DNA of 64,000 nucleotides from Mucilaginibacter flavidus (GTDB lineage Bacteria; Bacteroidota; Bacteroidia; Sphingobacteriales; Sphingobacteriaceae): assembly GCF_024055575.1 (NCBI RefSeq), contig NZ_JAMXOE010000028.1:20374-84373 (forward strand), written 5' to 3'. A program made the translations under genes and the position numbers. Of this stretch, positions 16,552 to 24,346 are shown piece by piece; position 1 is the stretch's first letter; the number at the start of each line of letters is the position of its first letter. The notes under the pieces were generated by a model. That model worked only from the letters and a program-made list of their open reading frames with translations. It was not told where the DNA came from and searched no databases.

Positions 16552-17979
16552 TTAGGACATTTTAAGTTTCTTCTGAATATCGGCTACGTAGCCTTTGAAT
16601 TTCTTATCTGTATCAATCAAATCTTCAACCGTTTGGCAGGCATAAATAACCGTCGAGTGGTCGCGACCGCCAAAGAAGTGGCCGATTGATTTTAATGAGC
16701 TTTTGGTGTGAGCCTTGGCCAGGTACATTGATATCTGGCGGGCTTGTACAATTTCACGTTTGCGGGTTTGTGATTTTACCATTTCTATCGGCACCTCAAA
16801 ATACTCGCAAACCAGGTTCTGGATATACTCCATCGAAATCTCTTTCGATGAGTTCTTCACAAAGTTTTTCAACATTTGTTTAGCCAGGTTCAAATCAATT
16901 TCCTTACGGTTAAGGGTTGATTGTGCCAGCAGGGACACCATCGCGCCTTCCAGTTCACGTACGTTGTTGTCGATATTGTGGGCAACGTACTCAATAACAT
17001 CGTTTGACAGTTCGATGCCGTCCTGGTAGGTTTTATTTTTGAGGATGGCCATGCGGGTTTCCAAATCAGGGATTTGCAAATCGGCAGAAAGGCCCCATTT
17101 AAATCTTGATAAAAGGCGTTCTTCTAAACCGGCCAAATCCTTAGGTGCTTTATCGGAGGTAATGATAACTTGCTTACCCGATTGGTGCAGGTGGTTAAAG
17201 ATATGGAAGAAGAAATCCTGGGTTTTTTCTTTGCCGGCAAAGTTGTGCACATCGTCCATTATCAGCACGTCAATGGCCTGGTAAAAATTTACGAAGTCGT
17301 TAATGTTGTTATGCTTCAGGGCGTCAACAAATTGCTGGGTGAATTTTTCGCATGATACGTAAAGCACCAGCTTATCGGGTAGCGAGTTTTTAATTTCGTT
17401 GCCAATGGCCTGTGCCAGGTGGGTTTTACCCAAACCAACACCGCCGTATATCATCAGTGGGTTAAATGAAGTGCCACCCGGTTTGGCCGCTACCGCGTAC
17501 CCTGCCGAACGCGCCAGCCTGTTGCAATCGCCTTCAACAAAATTGTTGAAAGTGTAGTTGCGGTTAAGCTGCGGATCAACATTCAGCTTTTTCAAGCCCG
17601 GGATAACAAAGGGGTTTTTTATGTCCTTATTTATTGAAATTGGTATCGGCATCGACTGATTTTTTGATTCAGCGCCATTCCCGTTAGAAGGTAAATTTGT
17701 GGTGTATGGCTTGCTGGATGATGACTGTTCTACTACTATGTTGTACTCCAAACGTCCATCGTCGCCTAATTGTTTTTTTATTGTTTTGCGCAGCAGGCTA
17801 ACATAGTGTTCTTCCAGCCATTCGTAAAAAAATAAACTTGGAACTTGTATCGTTAAAACGCTCCCTTCCATCCTCAAAGCTTTTATTGGCTCAAACCAGG
17901 TTTTAAAGCTTTGTGCCGGTATGTTGTCTTTGATTATTTGCAGGCAGCTATTCCAAACGTTAGTACAAGTTTTTTCCAT
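16552..17979 (-). CDS. dnaA: Chromosomal replication initiator DnaA
   Basis: A 475-residue initiator that binds DnaA boxes and opens oriC. Domain I is at 1-80 (TCTNVWNSCLQIIKDNIP, SFKTWFEPIK), followed by a short linker domain II (about 85-135). The AAA+ domain III has Walker A GGVGLGKTH at 179-187 and Walker B VLIMDDVH near 238-245. Domain IV carries the DNA-binding signature GGRDHSTVIYA near the C-terminus. The start MEKTCTNVW is the family norm. Upstream is a 438-bp AT-rich gap with DnaA boxes (candidate oriC); downstream is a terminator. Confidence 0.98.
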   Translation of the reverse strand: MEKTCTNVWNSCLQIIKDNIPAQSFKTWFEPIKALRMEGSVLTIQVPSLFFYEWLEEHYVSLLRKTIKKQLGDDGRLEYNIVVEQSSSSKPYTTNLPSNGNGAESKNQSMPIPISINKDIKNPFVIPGLKKLNVDPQLNRNYTFNNFVEGDCNRLARSAGYAVAAKPGGTSFNPLMIYGGVGLGKTHLAQAIGNEIKNSLPDKLVLYVSCEKFTQQFVDALKHNNINDFVNFYQAIDVLIMDDVHNFAGKEKTQDFFFHIFNHLHQSGKQVIITSDKAPKDLAGLEERLLSRFKWGLSADLQIPDLETRMAILKNKTYQDGIELSNDVIEYVAHNIDNNVRELEGAMVSLLAQSTLNRKEIDLNLAKQMLKNFVKNSSKEISMEYIQNLVCEYFEVPIEMVKSQTRKREIVQARQISMYLAKAHTKSSLKSIGHFFGGRDHSTVIYACQTVEDLIDTDKKFKGYVADIQKKLKMS

Positions 17980-18417
17980 TCGTAAATTTTATTAAAATGT
18001 TGATTTCCAACCCCCAGCGAAACATCTTTTGGAACTGCTACGGAACACCGAATATTCAAAAAAAAGGTGGATTAAAAAATTTAATTTTACTTTTTTAGCA
18101 AAATAAATTTAACAAATATTAACGCGCTTTGTAGTATAAATTGAATATAAAATGTTATACTTCGTGGTTTAAAACGCAGGCAATATCTTGCCGTTTACTT
18201 ATTCCAATACTTTTTTAATTATTTCTCCAGTCCTATTCTCCGCCATCCATTTCCTGCTTCGCGCAGGGGCTTAGCAGTTATCAATTTCTAAGCCATAATA
18301 ACCAAAATTATTCCCTAAAGTTTTAAGATTTGTTTAACTGGCTGATAATGGTGTGAATAAAAAAAATCCGGTGTGGATAACATTCTGCCATGAAGATATT
18401 TTGGCAGTTTTTAGCTG
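17980..18417. other. Candidate oriC upstream of dnaA
   Basis: 438 bp with no gene, between dnaA and the convergently placed end of the methylmalonyl-CoA mutase gene. It holds a perfect DnaA box TGTGGATAA at 18372-18380 and a one-mismatch box TGTGAATAA at 18352-18360, exactly 20 bp apart in the same orientation. An extremely AT-rich stretch at about 18055-18175 could unwind. Only two good boxes were seen by eye. Confidence 0.5.
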
Positions 18418-19965
18418 TCAATACTCGCCAAAGACGTGGCGCAACGTGTCAGAGATTTCCCCAAGTGTGGCATAGTTTTCAACAGCGTCTAAGATAAACG
18501 GCATTAAATTGGCAGTTCCTTTCGCTGCGTTGTCAAGTTTTTGCAGGCAGTTATTAACAGCATTATTATCCCTGGAATTTTTAAGTGAGGAAATTTTCTC
18601 GCTCTGCATTTTGCGAATAGAGTCGTCTACCCTGAAAACATTGATCGCCGGGGCCTCGGCTTCGGTAAATTTATTAACACCCACCAATATCCTTTCACCG
18701 CTTTCAATTTCGGTTTGATATTCGTATGCCGAGCGGGCAATTTCCTGCTGGATATAATCCTGCTCAATAGCTTTTACCGAGCCCCCCATGATGTCAATTT
18801 TATCAATATAAACCTGCGCAGCTTTTTCAATCTCGTCGGTTAGCGCCTCTATAAAATAAGAGCCGGCCAATGGGTCGACAGTATCGGTAGCCCCGCTTTC
18901 AAAGGCGATAATCTGTTGTGTACGCAGGGCTATTTTTGCAGCTGCCTCGGTTGGCAGTGAAATGGCCTCGTCGTACCCGTTGGTATGTAATGACTGTGTG
19001 CCGCCTAATACGGCCGCCAGCGCCTGGTTGGTAACCCGCACTATATTATTCATAGGCTGTTGTGCGGTTAAAGTTGAGCCGCCCGTTTGGGTATGGAAGC
19101 GCAGCTTTTGCGCGCCGGCGTCGGTGGCACCCAGATCCTTTGTAATATGTGCCCACATGCGCCTCGCAGCCCTGAACTTGGCAATCTCCTCGAAAAAATT
19201 ATTATGGCAGTTAAAAAAGAATGAAAGCCGTTTGGCGAATACATTTATATCAAGGCCCTTTTGCAGCGCTGCTTTTAAATAGGTTTTTCCATTGGCCAAT
19301 GTAAATGCCAGTTCCTGTACAGCGGTTGATCCAGCTTCGCGAATGTGGTAACCTGATATGGATATGGTGTTCCATTTGGGCACTTCCTTGCTGCAATACT
19401 CAAACACGTCGGTTATCAGCCGCATTGATGCTTCGGGTGGGTATATATAGGTGCCGCGTGCAGCATACTCCTTTAATATATCATTTTGTATGGTTCCCGA
19501 AATTTGTTTTAAGTCGGCCCCCTGCTTTTTTGCCAGTGCAATGTACATCGCCAATAATATAGGTGCGGTAGCATTGATCGTCATGGAGGTGGTAATATTC
19601 TTCAGCTCGATGCCATCGAAAAGTATTTCGATATCTTTTAATGAATCTATTGCAACACCAACCTTGCCAACCTCACCTTCAGAAAGTTCGTGATCCGAGT
19701 CGTAACCAATTTGCGTAGGCAGATCAAACGCTACCGAAAGCCCCATGGTACCCTGACCAAGCAAATAATGATAGCGTTTGTTTGATTCTTCGGCTGTTGA
19801 AAAACCGGCATACTGGCGCATGGTCCACGGCCGGCCACGATACATGTCCTTTTGTATCCCGCGGGTAAACGGAAACTCGCCCGGAAGCTCATTCATCTCC
19901 GAGGGCTCGGTATAAACTTCCTTTATTTCAATGTTCGATGTAGTGGTAAACTTCTTTTCGCTCAT
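18418..19965 (-). CDS. Methylmalonyl-CoA mutase large-subunit catalytic domain (split form)
   Basis: A 515-residue adenosylcobalamin-dependent acyl-CoA mutase catalytic barrel. It has TMRQYAGFSTAEESNKRY, the substrate motif found in MCM, and TIQNDILKEYAARGTYIYPP, whose arginine corresponds to the CoA-ester-binding Arg207 of MCM. SISGYHIREAGS contains the active-site histidine. The C-terminal B12-binding domain is absent: the protein stops after the barrel, so a separate small subunit must be encoded elsewhere. Family members act on methylmalonyl-, isobutyryl- or 2-hydroxyisobutyryl-CoA; the conserved Tyr/Arg favours methylmalonyl-CoA. Upstream on the strand is a membrane-anchored protein of unknown function, 56 bp away. 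Confidence 0.9.
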   Translation of the reverse strand: MSEKKFTTTSNIEIKEVYTEPSEMNELPGEFPFTRGIQKDMYRGRPWTMRQYAGFSTAEESNKRYHYLLGQGTMGLSVAFDLPTQIGYDSDHELSEGEVGKVGVAIDSLKDIEILFDGIELKNITTSMTINATAPILLAMYIALAKKQGADLKQISGTIQNDILKEYAARGTYIYPPEASMRLITDVFEYCSKEVPKWNTISISGYHIREAGSTAVQELAFTLANGKTYLKAALQKGLDINVFAKRLSFFFNCHNNFFEEIAKFRAARRMWAHITKDLGATDAGAQKLRFHTQTGGSTLTAQQPMNNIVRVTNQALAAVLGGTQSLHTNGYDEAISLPTEAAAKIALRTQQIIAFESGATDTVDPLAGSYFIEALTDEIEKAAQVYIDKIDIMGGSVKAIEQDYIQQEIARSAYEYQTEIESGERILVGVNKFTEAEAPAINVFRVDDSIRKMQSEKISSLKNSRDNNAVNNCLQKLDNAAKGTANLMPFILDAVENYATLGEISDTLRHVFGEY

Positions 19966-20021
19966 ATATAATATATATGCTTGGCCTTTTTTCCTAATCT
20001 CTAATCACCAATCAACTAACC

Positions 20022-20552
20022 TCAAAATATCTCCTCAACATCTTTCCTCAGCATACTGGCGCCAACTTCGTATGGATTGTCTTCCAGTTCGGCAATGATT
20101 GCCAGTATCATTTTGGCCAACTCAAGACCGGTCGCAGCTTCGGGCATGCCTTTGGCTGCATTATTAATAATGCCAAGTGTATTTTCCCGTACATGTTTTA
20201 CTACGCCCCAGGCGCGGCTGCTTACATAAATTTGCTGGGTAATGTTATGCTGGTATTCGTTGCGGATTTCCTCTATTATAATACTGTACAACTCGTGCGC
20301 CGAATATCCCGAGGCGTTCAGGCGTACCAGCATATTGGCAGGGTTTACCCGTTCAATAAATAATACCAGGCGCTCATAGGCCTGCAGGCGCAATGGCAGG
20401 GTTTGCTGGCTGATGGTTTTTTTAAATTCGAGCAACTGTATTTTCTCGTCACGGTCTAAATACGGCTTTATTAAATAAAAGGCTATCCATACAATACCCA
20501 GGCCGGCAATGGTGTATTTTAAAATATCTAAAAAGTACGGTAAAAAATTCAT
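20022..20552 (-). CDS. Membrane-anchored conserved Bacteroidota protein (DUF7935-like)
   Basis: A 176-residue protein with a single N-terminal membrane segment (FLDILKYTIAGLGIVWIAFYLI) followed by a charged helix (DRDEKIQLLEFKKTISQQTLPLRLQAYERL) and a helical cytoplasmic domain containing RVNPANMLVRLNASGYSAHEL. The pattern is that of a conserved Bacteroidota family of unknown function found near mutase or cofactor genes. It precedes the mutase large-subunit gene on the same strand by 56 bp, so the two may share a transcript. No catalytic motif was seen. Confidence 0.65.
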   Translation of the reverse strand: MNFLPYFLDILKYTIAGLGIVWIAFYLIKPYLDRDEKIQLLEFKKTISQQTLPLRLQAYERLVLFIERVNPANMLVRLNASGYSAHELYSIIIEEIRNEYQHNITQQIYVSSRAWGVVKHVRENTLGIINNAAKGMPEAATGLELAKMILAIIAELEDNPYEVGASMLRKDVEEIF

Positions 20553-20615
20553 GCAAGTGAATGTTAAATGCGGGTCATAAATATATTGGCTCGCGCAAAA
20601 ATCCGCATTTTACCT

Positions 20616-20623
20616 TATATTTG
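20616..20623 (+). promoter_or_regulatory. Candidate -7 element (TATATTTG) of the A-type carrier gene
   Basis: TAnnTTTG match 20 nt before the ATG at 20644. No -33 match at normal spacing was found. Confidence 0.45.
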
Positions 20624-20643
20624 TATAGTTAATTGAAAATAAG

Positions 20644-20997
20644 ATGAGTACTGCTGTTGAAACTGCAACCGGCCCGGTAACCTTTACCACAGGCGCGGTA
20701 AAAGAGTTGAATAAATTGAAGAGCCAGCAAGAAATCGGCGACGATTTTGGCTTGCGAGTGGGTGTTGAAGGTGGCGGCTGTTCTGGTATGAACTACATTT
20801 TGGGTTTCGACCAGAAAAAGGAAGGCGACCAGGAGTATATTATTGATGGCATAAAGGTATTTATGCACAAGGCACATGGTCTGTACCTGGTAGGCATGCA
20901 AATTGATTTCCAGGATGGTTTAAATGCACGCGGGTTTACCTTTAATAACCCTAACGCGGCAAGTACTTGCGGTTGCGGAACATCGTTTTCGGTGTAA
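20644..20997 (+). CDS. A-type iron-sulfur carrier (IscA/ErpA/HesB family)
   Basis: A 117-residue carrier that receives an Fe-S cluster or iron from the assembly scaffold and passes it to apo-proteins in the cytoplasm. The three ligand cysteines are Cys46 (GGGCSGMNY) and the C-terminal pair Cys109/Cys111 (CGCG). The core TTGAVKELNKL and FTFNNPNAASTCGCG are family hallmarks. Length is typical. It is transcribed away from the DUF7935-like gene and ends at a strong terminator. Without the neighbours sufBCD or iscS, its exact subgroup (ErpA or SufA) cannot be settled. Confidence 0.93.
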   Translation: MSTAVETATGPVTFTTGAVKELNKLKSQQEIGDDFGLRVGVEGGGCSGMNYILGFDQKKEGDQEYIIDGIKVFMHKAHGLYLVGMQIDFQDGLNARGFTFNNPNAASTCGCGTSFSV

Positions 20998-21020
20998 GCT
21001 AAAGTAAGGCTTTAAAATAT

Positions 21021-21056
21021 AAAAGGCGAAATGTGGACAAACACGTTTCGCCTTTT
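21021..21056 (+). terminator. Intrinsic terminator of the A-type carrier gene
   Basis: 15-bp stem starting AAAAGGCGAAATGTG, with one G-U pair, a 6-nt loop and a run of seven T, 24 bp after the stop codon. Confidence 0.85.
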
Positions 21057-21129
21057 TTTATGGCCCGGGCATTTTCCGGCGGTAACCCCGCGCCAATTGA
21101 TTTGAATGGAGATTTACGGTTTGCATGGC

Positions 21130-21157
21130 GTAGGGGTTCAAAATTTTGAACCCCTAC
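21130..21157. repeat. REP palindrome 1
   Basis: Perfect 28-bp palindrome; half-site GTAGGGGTTCAAAA. Confidence 0.85.
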
Positions 21158-21158
21158 T

Positions 21159-21200
21159 GCGTTCCATTTTTACGCGGACGGATGGAACATGCTGATTATC
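21159..21200 (-). repeat. Deleted copy D of the GCGTTCC dispersed repeat
   Basis: On the minus strand it runs from GATAATCAGC through CCGCGTAAAAATGG to GGAACGC, but lacks the central AGCGTTCC arm present in copies A-C. It abuts REP palindrome 1. Confidence 0.55.
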
Positions 21201-21343
21201 CAAATAATCGCCATTGCTTACACCATCATCGCGCAGGGTATTACAGAAGGACCAAACTTTGGATATAATTGCGGAGGATATCATGATTGGTTGATTTTTT
21301 TTCTCAAATTAATTTTGCATCGTAAATTTACGATTGCACGGCG

Positions 21344-21373
21344 GGTAGGGGTTCAATATTTTGAACCCCTACC
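21344..21373. repeat. REP palindrome 2
   Basis: 30 bp with 13-bp perfect arms (half-site GGTAGGGGTTCAA) and a 4-nt centre. Confidence 0.85.
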
Positions 21374-21417
21374 ACGGATTACATTTTGAACCCAACCATT
21401 AAAACCTGCACAATAAT

Positions 21418-22026
21418 ATGAACTATAAAAAAAAATACAACCCGGCAATTCATCACCGCAAATCAATCAGGTTAAAAGGATATGATTATTCACAAAATGG
21501 GTTATATTTTATAACCATTTGCACCTATAACCGTGAATGTTTGTTTGGCGAGATTATCGGTAAAGAAATGATATTGAACGATGTCGGTAAAATAGCCAAC
21601 GAATGCTGGGTAAATATACCCGAACATTTCCCCAATGCGGTTTTGCATGAATATGTTGTTATGCCTAACCATGTCCATGGAATTATCGAATTGTCAGGCA
21701 CGGCGATGGCCAGGGATGAAAATAACGTTGGGGTTCAACACGTGGGGGAACAAACCGTAGGGGTTCAAAATTTTGAAACCCTACCACCGGCACCATCACC
21801 GCAAAATCAATTTCAACATATAATACCCCGTTCAATCGGGTCAATTGTTCGGGGATATAAGATTGGTGTGACGAAATTTTTTCGGGACAACACAGATGTT
21901 TACCATGTTTGGCAACGCAATTATCACGAACATATCATCCGGTCGGAACAATCATATTTGCGGATTTCAGAATATATTATAAACAACCCCGAGGTGTGGG
22001 AAAATGATAAATTCTATCGGCGATAA
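21418..22026 (+). CDS. REP-associated tyrosine transposase (Y1_Tnp, RAYT)
   Basis: A 202-residue single-strand HUH transposase of the IS200/RAYT group. Strand GLYFITICTYNRECLFGEI opens the fold, the HUH pair is in MPNHVHGII (about residues 82-90), and a candidate catalytic tyrosine lies in IIRSEQSYLRISEYI near the C-terminus. These enzymes are thought to mobilise the REP palindromes beside them. Here five copies of one palindrome occur within 1.1 kb, four flanking and one inside the gene at 21757-21784, where it encodes residues around VGVQNFETL. The frame is otherwise intact. The internal copy replaces what is normally a variable loop, so activity is plausible. Confidence 0.92.
   Translation: MNYKKKYNPAIHHRKSIRLKGYDYSQNGLYFITICTYNRECLFGEIIGKEMILNDVGKIANECWVNIPEHFPNAVLHEYVVMPNHVHGIIELSGTAMARDENNVGVQHVGEQTVGVQNFETLPPAPSPQNQFQHIIPRSIGSIVRGYKIGVTKFFRDNTDVYHVWQRNYHEHIIRSEQSYLRISEYIINNPEVWENDKFYRR
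21757..21784. repeat. REP palindrome 3, inside the transposase gene
   Basis: 28-bp copy with one mismatch between its arms (GGGGTTC against GAAACCC), in frame within the RAYT gene. A partial second copy (GGGGTTCAAC) lies just upstream at about 21730, giving the protein a repeated VGVQ. Confidence 0.85.
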
Positions 22027-22044
22027 AAAAATACCTGCACGGCG

Positions 22045-22070
22045 TAGGGGTTCAAAATTTTGAACCCCTA
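22045..22070. repeat. REP palindrome 4
   Basis: 26-bp perfect palindrome (half-site TAGGGGTTCAAAA) 18 bp after the transposase stop. A half-site (TTTTGAACCCC) follows at about 22083. Confidence 0.85.
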
Positions 22071-22187
22071 TCACGTATTACATTTTGAACCCCTGAGTTT
22101 GATATGATTGCGGGGATGGTGGCATGATTGGTTTATTTATTTTATTCCCCAATTAATTTGAATGGAAATTTATGGTTTGCATGGCGC

Positions 22188-22211
22188 AGGGGTTCAAAAT
22201 TTTGAACCCCT
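22188..22211. repeat. REP palindrome 5
   Basis: 24-bp perfect palindrome (half-site AGGGGTTCAAAA). Its edge supplies the stop codon of the truncated gene at 22210-22299. Confidence 0.85.
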
Positions 22212-22299
22212 ACTCTTCAATAGGTTTTGTAATTTCTATTTGGGCACAACAGTTTGCCGCTATAAAAAATCCAATTAAAATAAGCAGGTGTTTTTTCAT
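22210..22299 (-). pseudogene. Truncated exported protein, translationally coupled to the TlpA gene
   Basis: A 29-codon frame starting MKKHLLILIGFFIAANCCAQ, a clear export signal, then IEITKPIEE and stop. Its ATG overlaps the stop of the upstream TlpA gene as ATGA, so it was the next gene of that operon. The TAG stop lies in REP palindrome 5, so the rest of the gene was evidently cut off by the REP island. What the full protein was cannot be told. Confidence 0.65.
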
Positions 22300-23063
22300 T
22301 TTGCGCTGTCAATAGCCTTTGCAAATCCATCCAATGTATAAGGCCCGTATCCCATCGAATGCAATTTCACTTTGCCATCTTTCCCGATAATAACATTAGT
22401 TGGATACCCTTTTATACCATATTTAGTTGCAAGCTCGCGACCATCACTAACAATGTGGTAGGCAAACGGGTTCTCCTTTAAAAATTCTTTTAACTTATCT
22501 TTCTCATCTGTTGCTACCGCGATAAAAACAATATCCGGATTGCCGGCGTATGTCGCAGCAATCTTGTTCAGCTCGGGGATTTCCTGGCGGCAAGGCGGGC
22601 AGTTTATAAACCAAAAGTTTAAAACCACTATCTTACCTTCTAAGCTTTTTGGGTCGAGTTTATAGCCTTCTATATCCTTTGCCTTAAAAAGTTCCAGCGG
22701 TTCGTTGGTTTTTATTACGCCGGTTTCGTCTGGTGACGAAATCATCATTTTCACCCTGGCTATGTCTGCGGCGCTTCTCTTCACCAGTGTAAACTCCGTT
22801 GCGCTGTCGGTTAGTTTATTGTTGCTTATGAGGTTGTATTGGCCGGTAAGTATTAATTTATGCCAATCATTATAGGCATACCTGGTACCGATAGAATCTT
22901 TAACAACCGTATTCGAATCGATATTTGCAGCTCTTTTAATAACTGTGGTAGTTGTGCCGGCCGCAGTTGTGCGGGTTGTTGTCCCGGTAATGGTTTCCGT
23001 CGCCACCTGTGCATTAGCTGCCATTGACGAGGCTATTAAGAACAAAAAGATTATTTTTTTCAT
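22296..23063 (-). CDS. Exported TlpA-type thiol-disulfide oxidoreductase
   Basis: A 255-residue protein: signal peptide (1-18), a Thr/Ala-rich N-terminal region unlike other family members (ITGTTTRTTAAGTTTTV), and a thioredoxin/AhpC-like domain (about 125-255). The active-site pair is Cys155/Cys158 in FWFINCPPCRQE, and the cis-proline region is GIKGYPTNVII. It should reduce or shuffle disulfides in the periplasm, for example in cytochrome c maturation. The last codon overlaps the start of a coupled, truncated exported gene. The protein is distinct from the TlpA-TIGR03435 fusion at 5526. Confidence 0.9.
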   Translation of the reverse strand: MKKIIFLFLIASSMAANAQVATETITGTTTRTTAAGTTTTVIKRAANIDSNTVVKDSIGTRYAYNDWHKLILTGQYNLISNNKLTDSATEFTLVKRSAADIARVKMMISSPDETGVIKTNEPLELFKAKDIEGYKLDPKSLEGKIVVLNFWFINCPPCRQEIPELNKIAATYAGNPDIVFIAVATDEKDKLKEFLKENPFAYHIVSDGRELATKYGIKGYPTNVIIGKDGKVKLHSMGYGPYTLDGFAKAIDSAK

Positions 23064-23095
23064 AAATTAAGAAAGGCTTAGGTGCTATAGTTTTG

Positions 23096-23239
23096 TTAAA
23101 ATCCAATATGCGGCAGGTGCGTCAGCAAATAAACACATCCCGAAAAAAACAGCAAAGCAATAGAATATGGTATCAGGTCGGGAAATTCAAATTGTTTGAA
23201 AAGCCTGCGTTTTGTTGTAGGGCTGTTGTGTAATACCAT
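23096..23239 (-). CDS. Small single-span membrane protein (47 aa)
   Basis: Frame MVLHNSPTTKRRLFKQFEFP, then DLIPYSIALLFFSGCVYLLT and HLPHIGF: a basic N-terminus followed by one hydrophobic helix. It lies between the TPR gene and the TlpA gene on the same strand, 32 bp before the latter's ATG. No family is recognised; the basic-then-hydrophobic layout and the fit into the gap make it plausible as a small membrane protein, but chance cannot be excluded for so short a frame. Confidence 0.45.
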   Translation of the reverse strand: MVLHNSPTTKRRLFKQFEFPDLIPYSIALLFFSGCVYLLTHLPHIGF

Positions 23240-23317
23240 ATTAGTTTAGCCGATATTAAATTGCTGATACTAAGTTATGTAAATTAAAACGGCAAATCAA
23301 TTTATTATTAAAGGGAT

Positions 23318-24235
23318 CTAAAACCCCCTTGCCGCGGCCTTAACCCACGTTTCCAAATCTACCATTGGCTGCGGGTTATTCTTAATCCATTGTGCGCTTT
23401 CAGGTGTGCTTGAACTTATCAGCCTTGCAAAGGCCGCCATATTTGGCGACAAGGCCATTTGATAAAAATAGGCAGCCATATATTTCCTGAAAAAATCGTT
23501 GCCGGTTTGCCTTTCGGCCAGTTGGCCGATATTGGTAAATATTGCTTTTAATTCTGCAGTCAGCAAATCACCGGCAGATGCGTATTTGCGTTTGCTAAAA
23601 TCGGCGACCGCCTGGGTTATTGCCTGGTTAAGAGCATTGGTGTTAGCATCAATGCCATGCTGCGCCATTTCGCCTGGCTCGGGCTTTAAATTGCCGCCCT
23701 GTATAATATGCTGGATATTGCCATAGGCTTCGGAACTGCGGGGCGTGTTTGGTTCCTGCAAAATAAAGCTGCAGAAACCCAGCAATGCCTGGGCGCGTTT
23801 ATTTTGATGAAAGCTTACCAGCGCATACATACGTTGCGTGCTGGCATGCTTTGGGTCAAGCTTTATTGCATCGATGGCTTTTGTCTCCGCCCCGGCGTAT
23901 TGCTTATTTTTAAAATAGATTAAGCCTGATAAGTCGTAAGCTGCTACCCTTAATTTTTCATCGCCGATGATTACCTTTTGAAGATAAGGTAATCCATCCG
24001 TCCCTTTATCCGACAAAAACAACGAATAAGCCAGTTGATAATTCGTAAACATACTCCCGGTATCAATTTTTAAGGCCTGCCGGTATTTATCTATTGCTTC
24101 AGCATATTTTTTTTCATCATTCAGCTTTACGCCTTCTTTAACCAGTGCCCGGGCGTCATCTGTATTTTGCGCCGATGTTTCACCAGAGGCAACCGTTATA
24201 AAAATGCATATTATTAGGTATTTAATATATTTCAT
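23318..24235 (-). CDS. Exported TPR-repeat protein
   Basis: A 305-residue protein with a signal peptide (MKYIKYLIICIFITVASGETSA) and tetratricopeptide repeats at about 28-150 (VKLNDEKKYAEAIDKYRQALKI, then YDLSGLIYFKNKQYAGAETKAIDAI). The C-terminal half, containing DFSKRKYASAGDLLTAELKAIF, is not recognised. TPR proteins serve as interaction scaffolds. It is transcribed toward the small membrane protein and TlpA genes, so the three may be coexpressed, with no direct evidence of a shared function. Confidence 0.85.
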   Translation of the reverse strand: MKYIKYLIICIFITVASGETSAQNTDDARALVKEGVKLNDEKKYAEAIDKYRQALKIDTGSMFTNYQLAYSLFLSDKGTDGLPYLQKVIIGDEKLRVAAYDLSGLIYFKNKQYAGAETKAIDAIKLDPKHASTQRMYALVSFHQNKRAQALLGFCSFILQEPNTPRSSEAYGNIQHIIQGGNLKPEPGEMAQHGIDANTNALNQAITQAVADFSKRKYASAGDLLTAELKAIFTNIGQLAERQTGNDFFRKYMAAYFYQMALSPNMAAFARLISSSTPESAQWIKNNPQPMVDLETWVKAAARGF

Positions 24236-24346
24236 CTGCTAAAATTAGGAAGTGCGATTAACTAAAAGAAAAAATATTTAAAACATTACTTTATAACTGC
24301 TGTATAATTTCTGACTTTTGCACGTTAAAACGCGAACATCTGCTTT

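Larger units (their letters stand above)
21057..21417. other. REP-rich intergenic region before the RAYT gene
   Basis: 361 bp without a gene. It holds two large palindromes (21130-21157, 21344-21373) and a deleted copy of the GCGTTCC repeat (21159-21200). A flank at 21097-21135 recurs almost unchanged at 22151-22187 on the other side of the transposase gene, so the gene is bracketed by direct repeats of about 60 bp including the palindromes. Confidence 0.7.

Noticed and set aside
19966..20021. Possible cobalamin riboswitch before the mutase gene
   Set aside because: The gap is only 56 bp and lacks the B12-box; it is too short for such a riboswitch.
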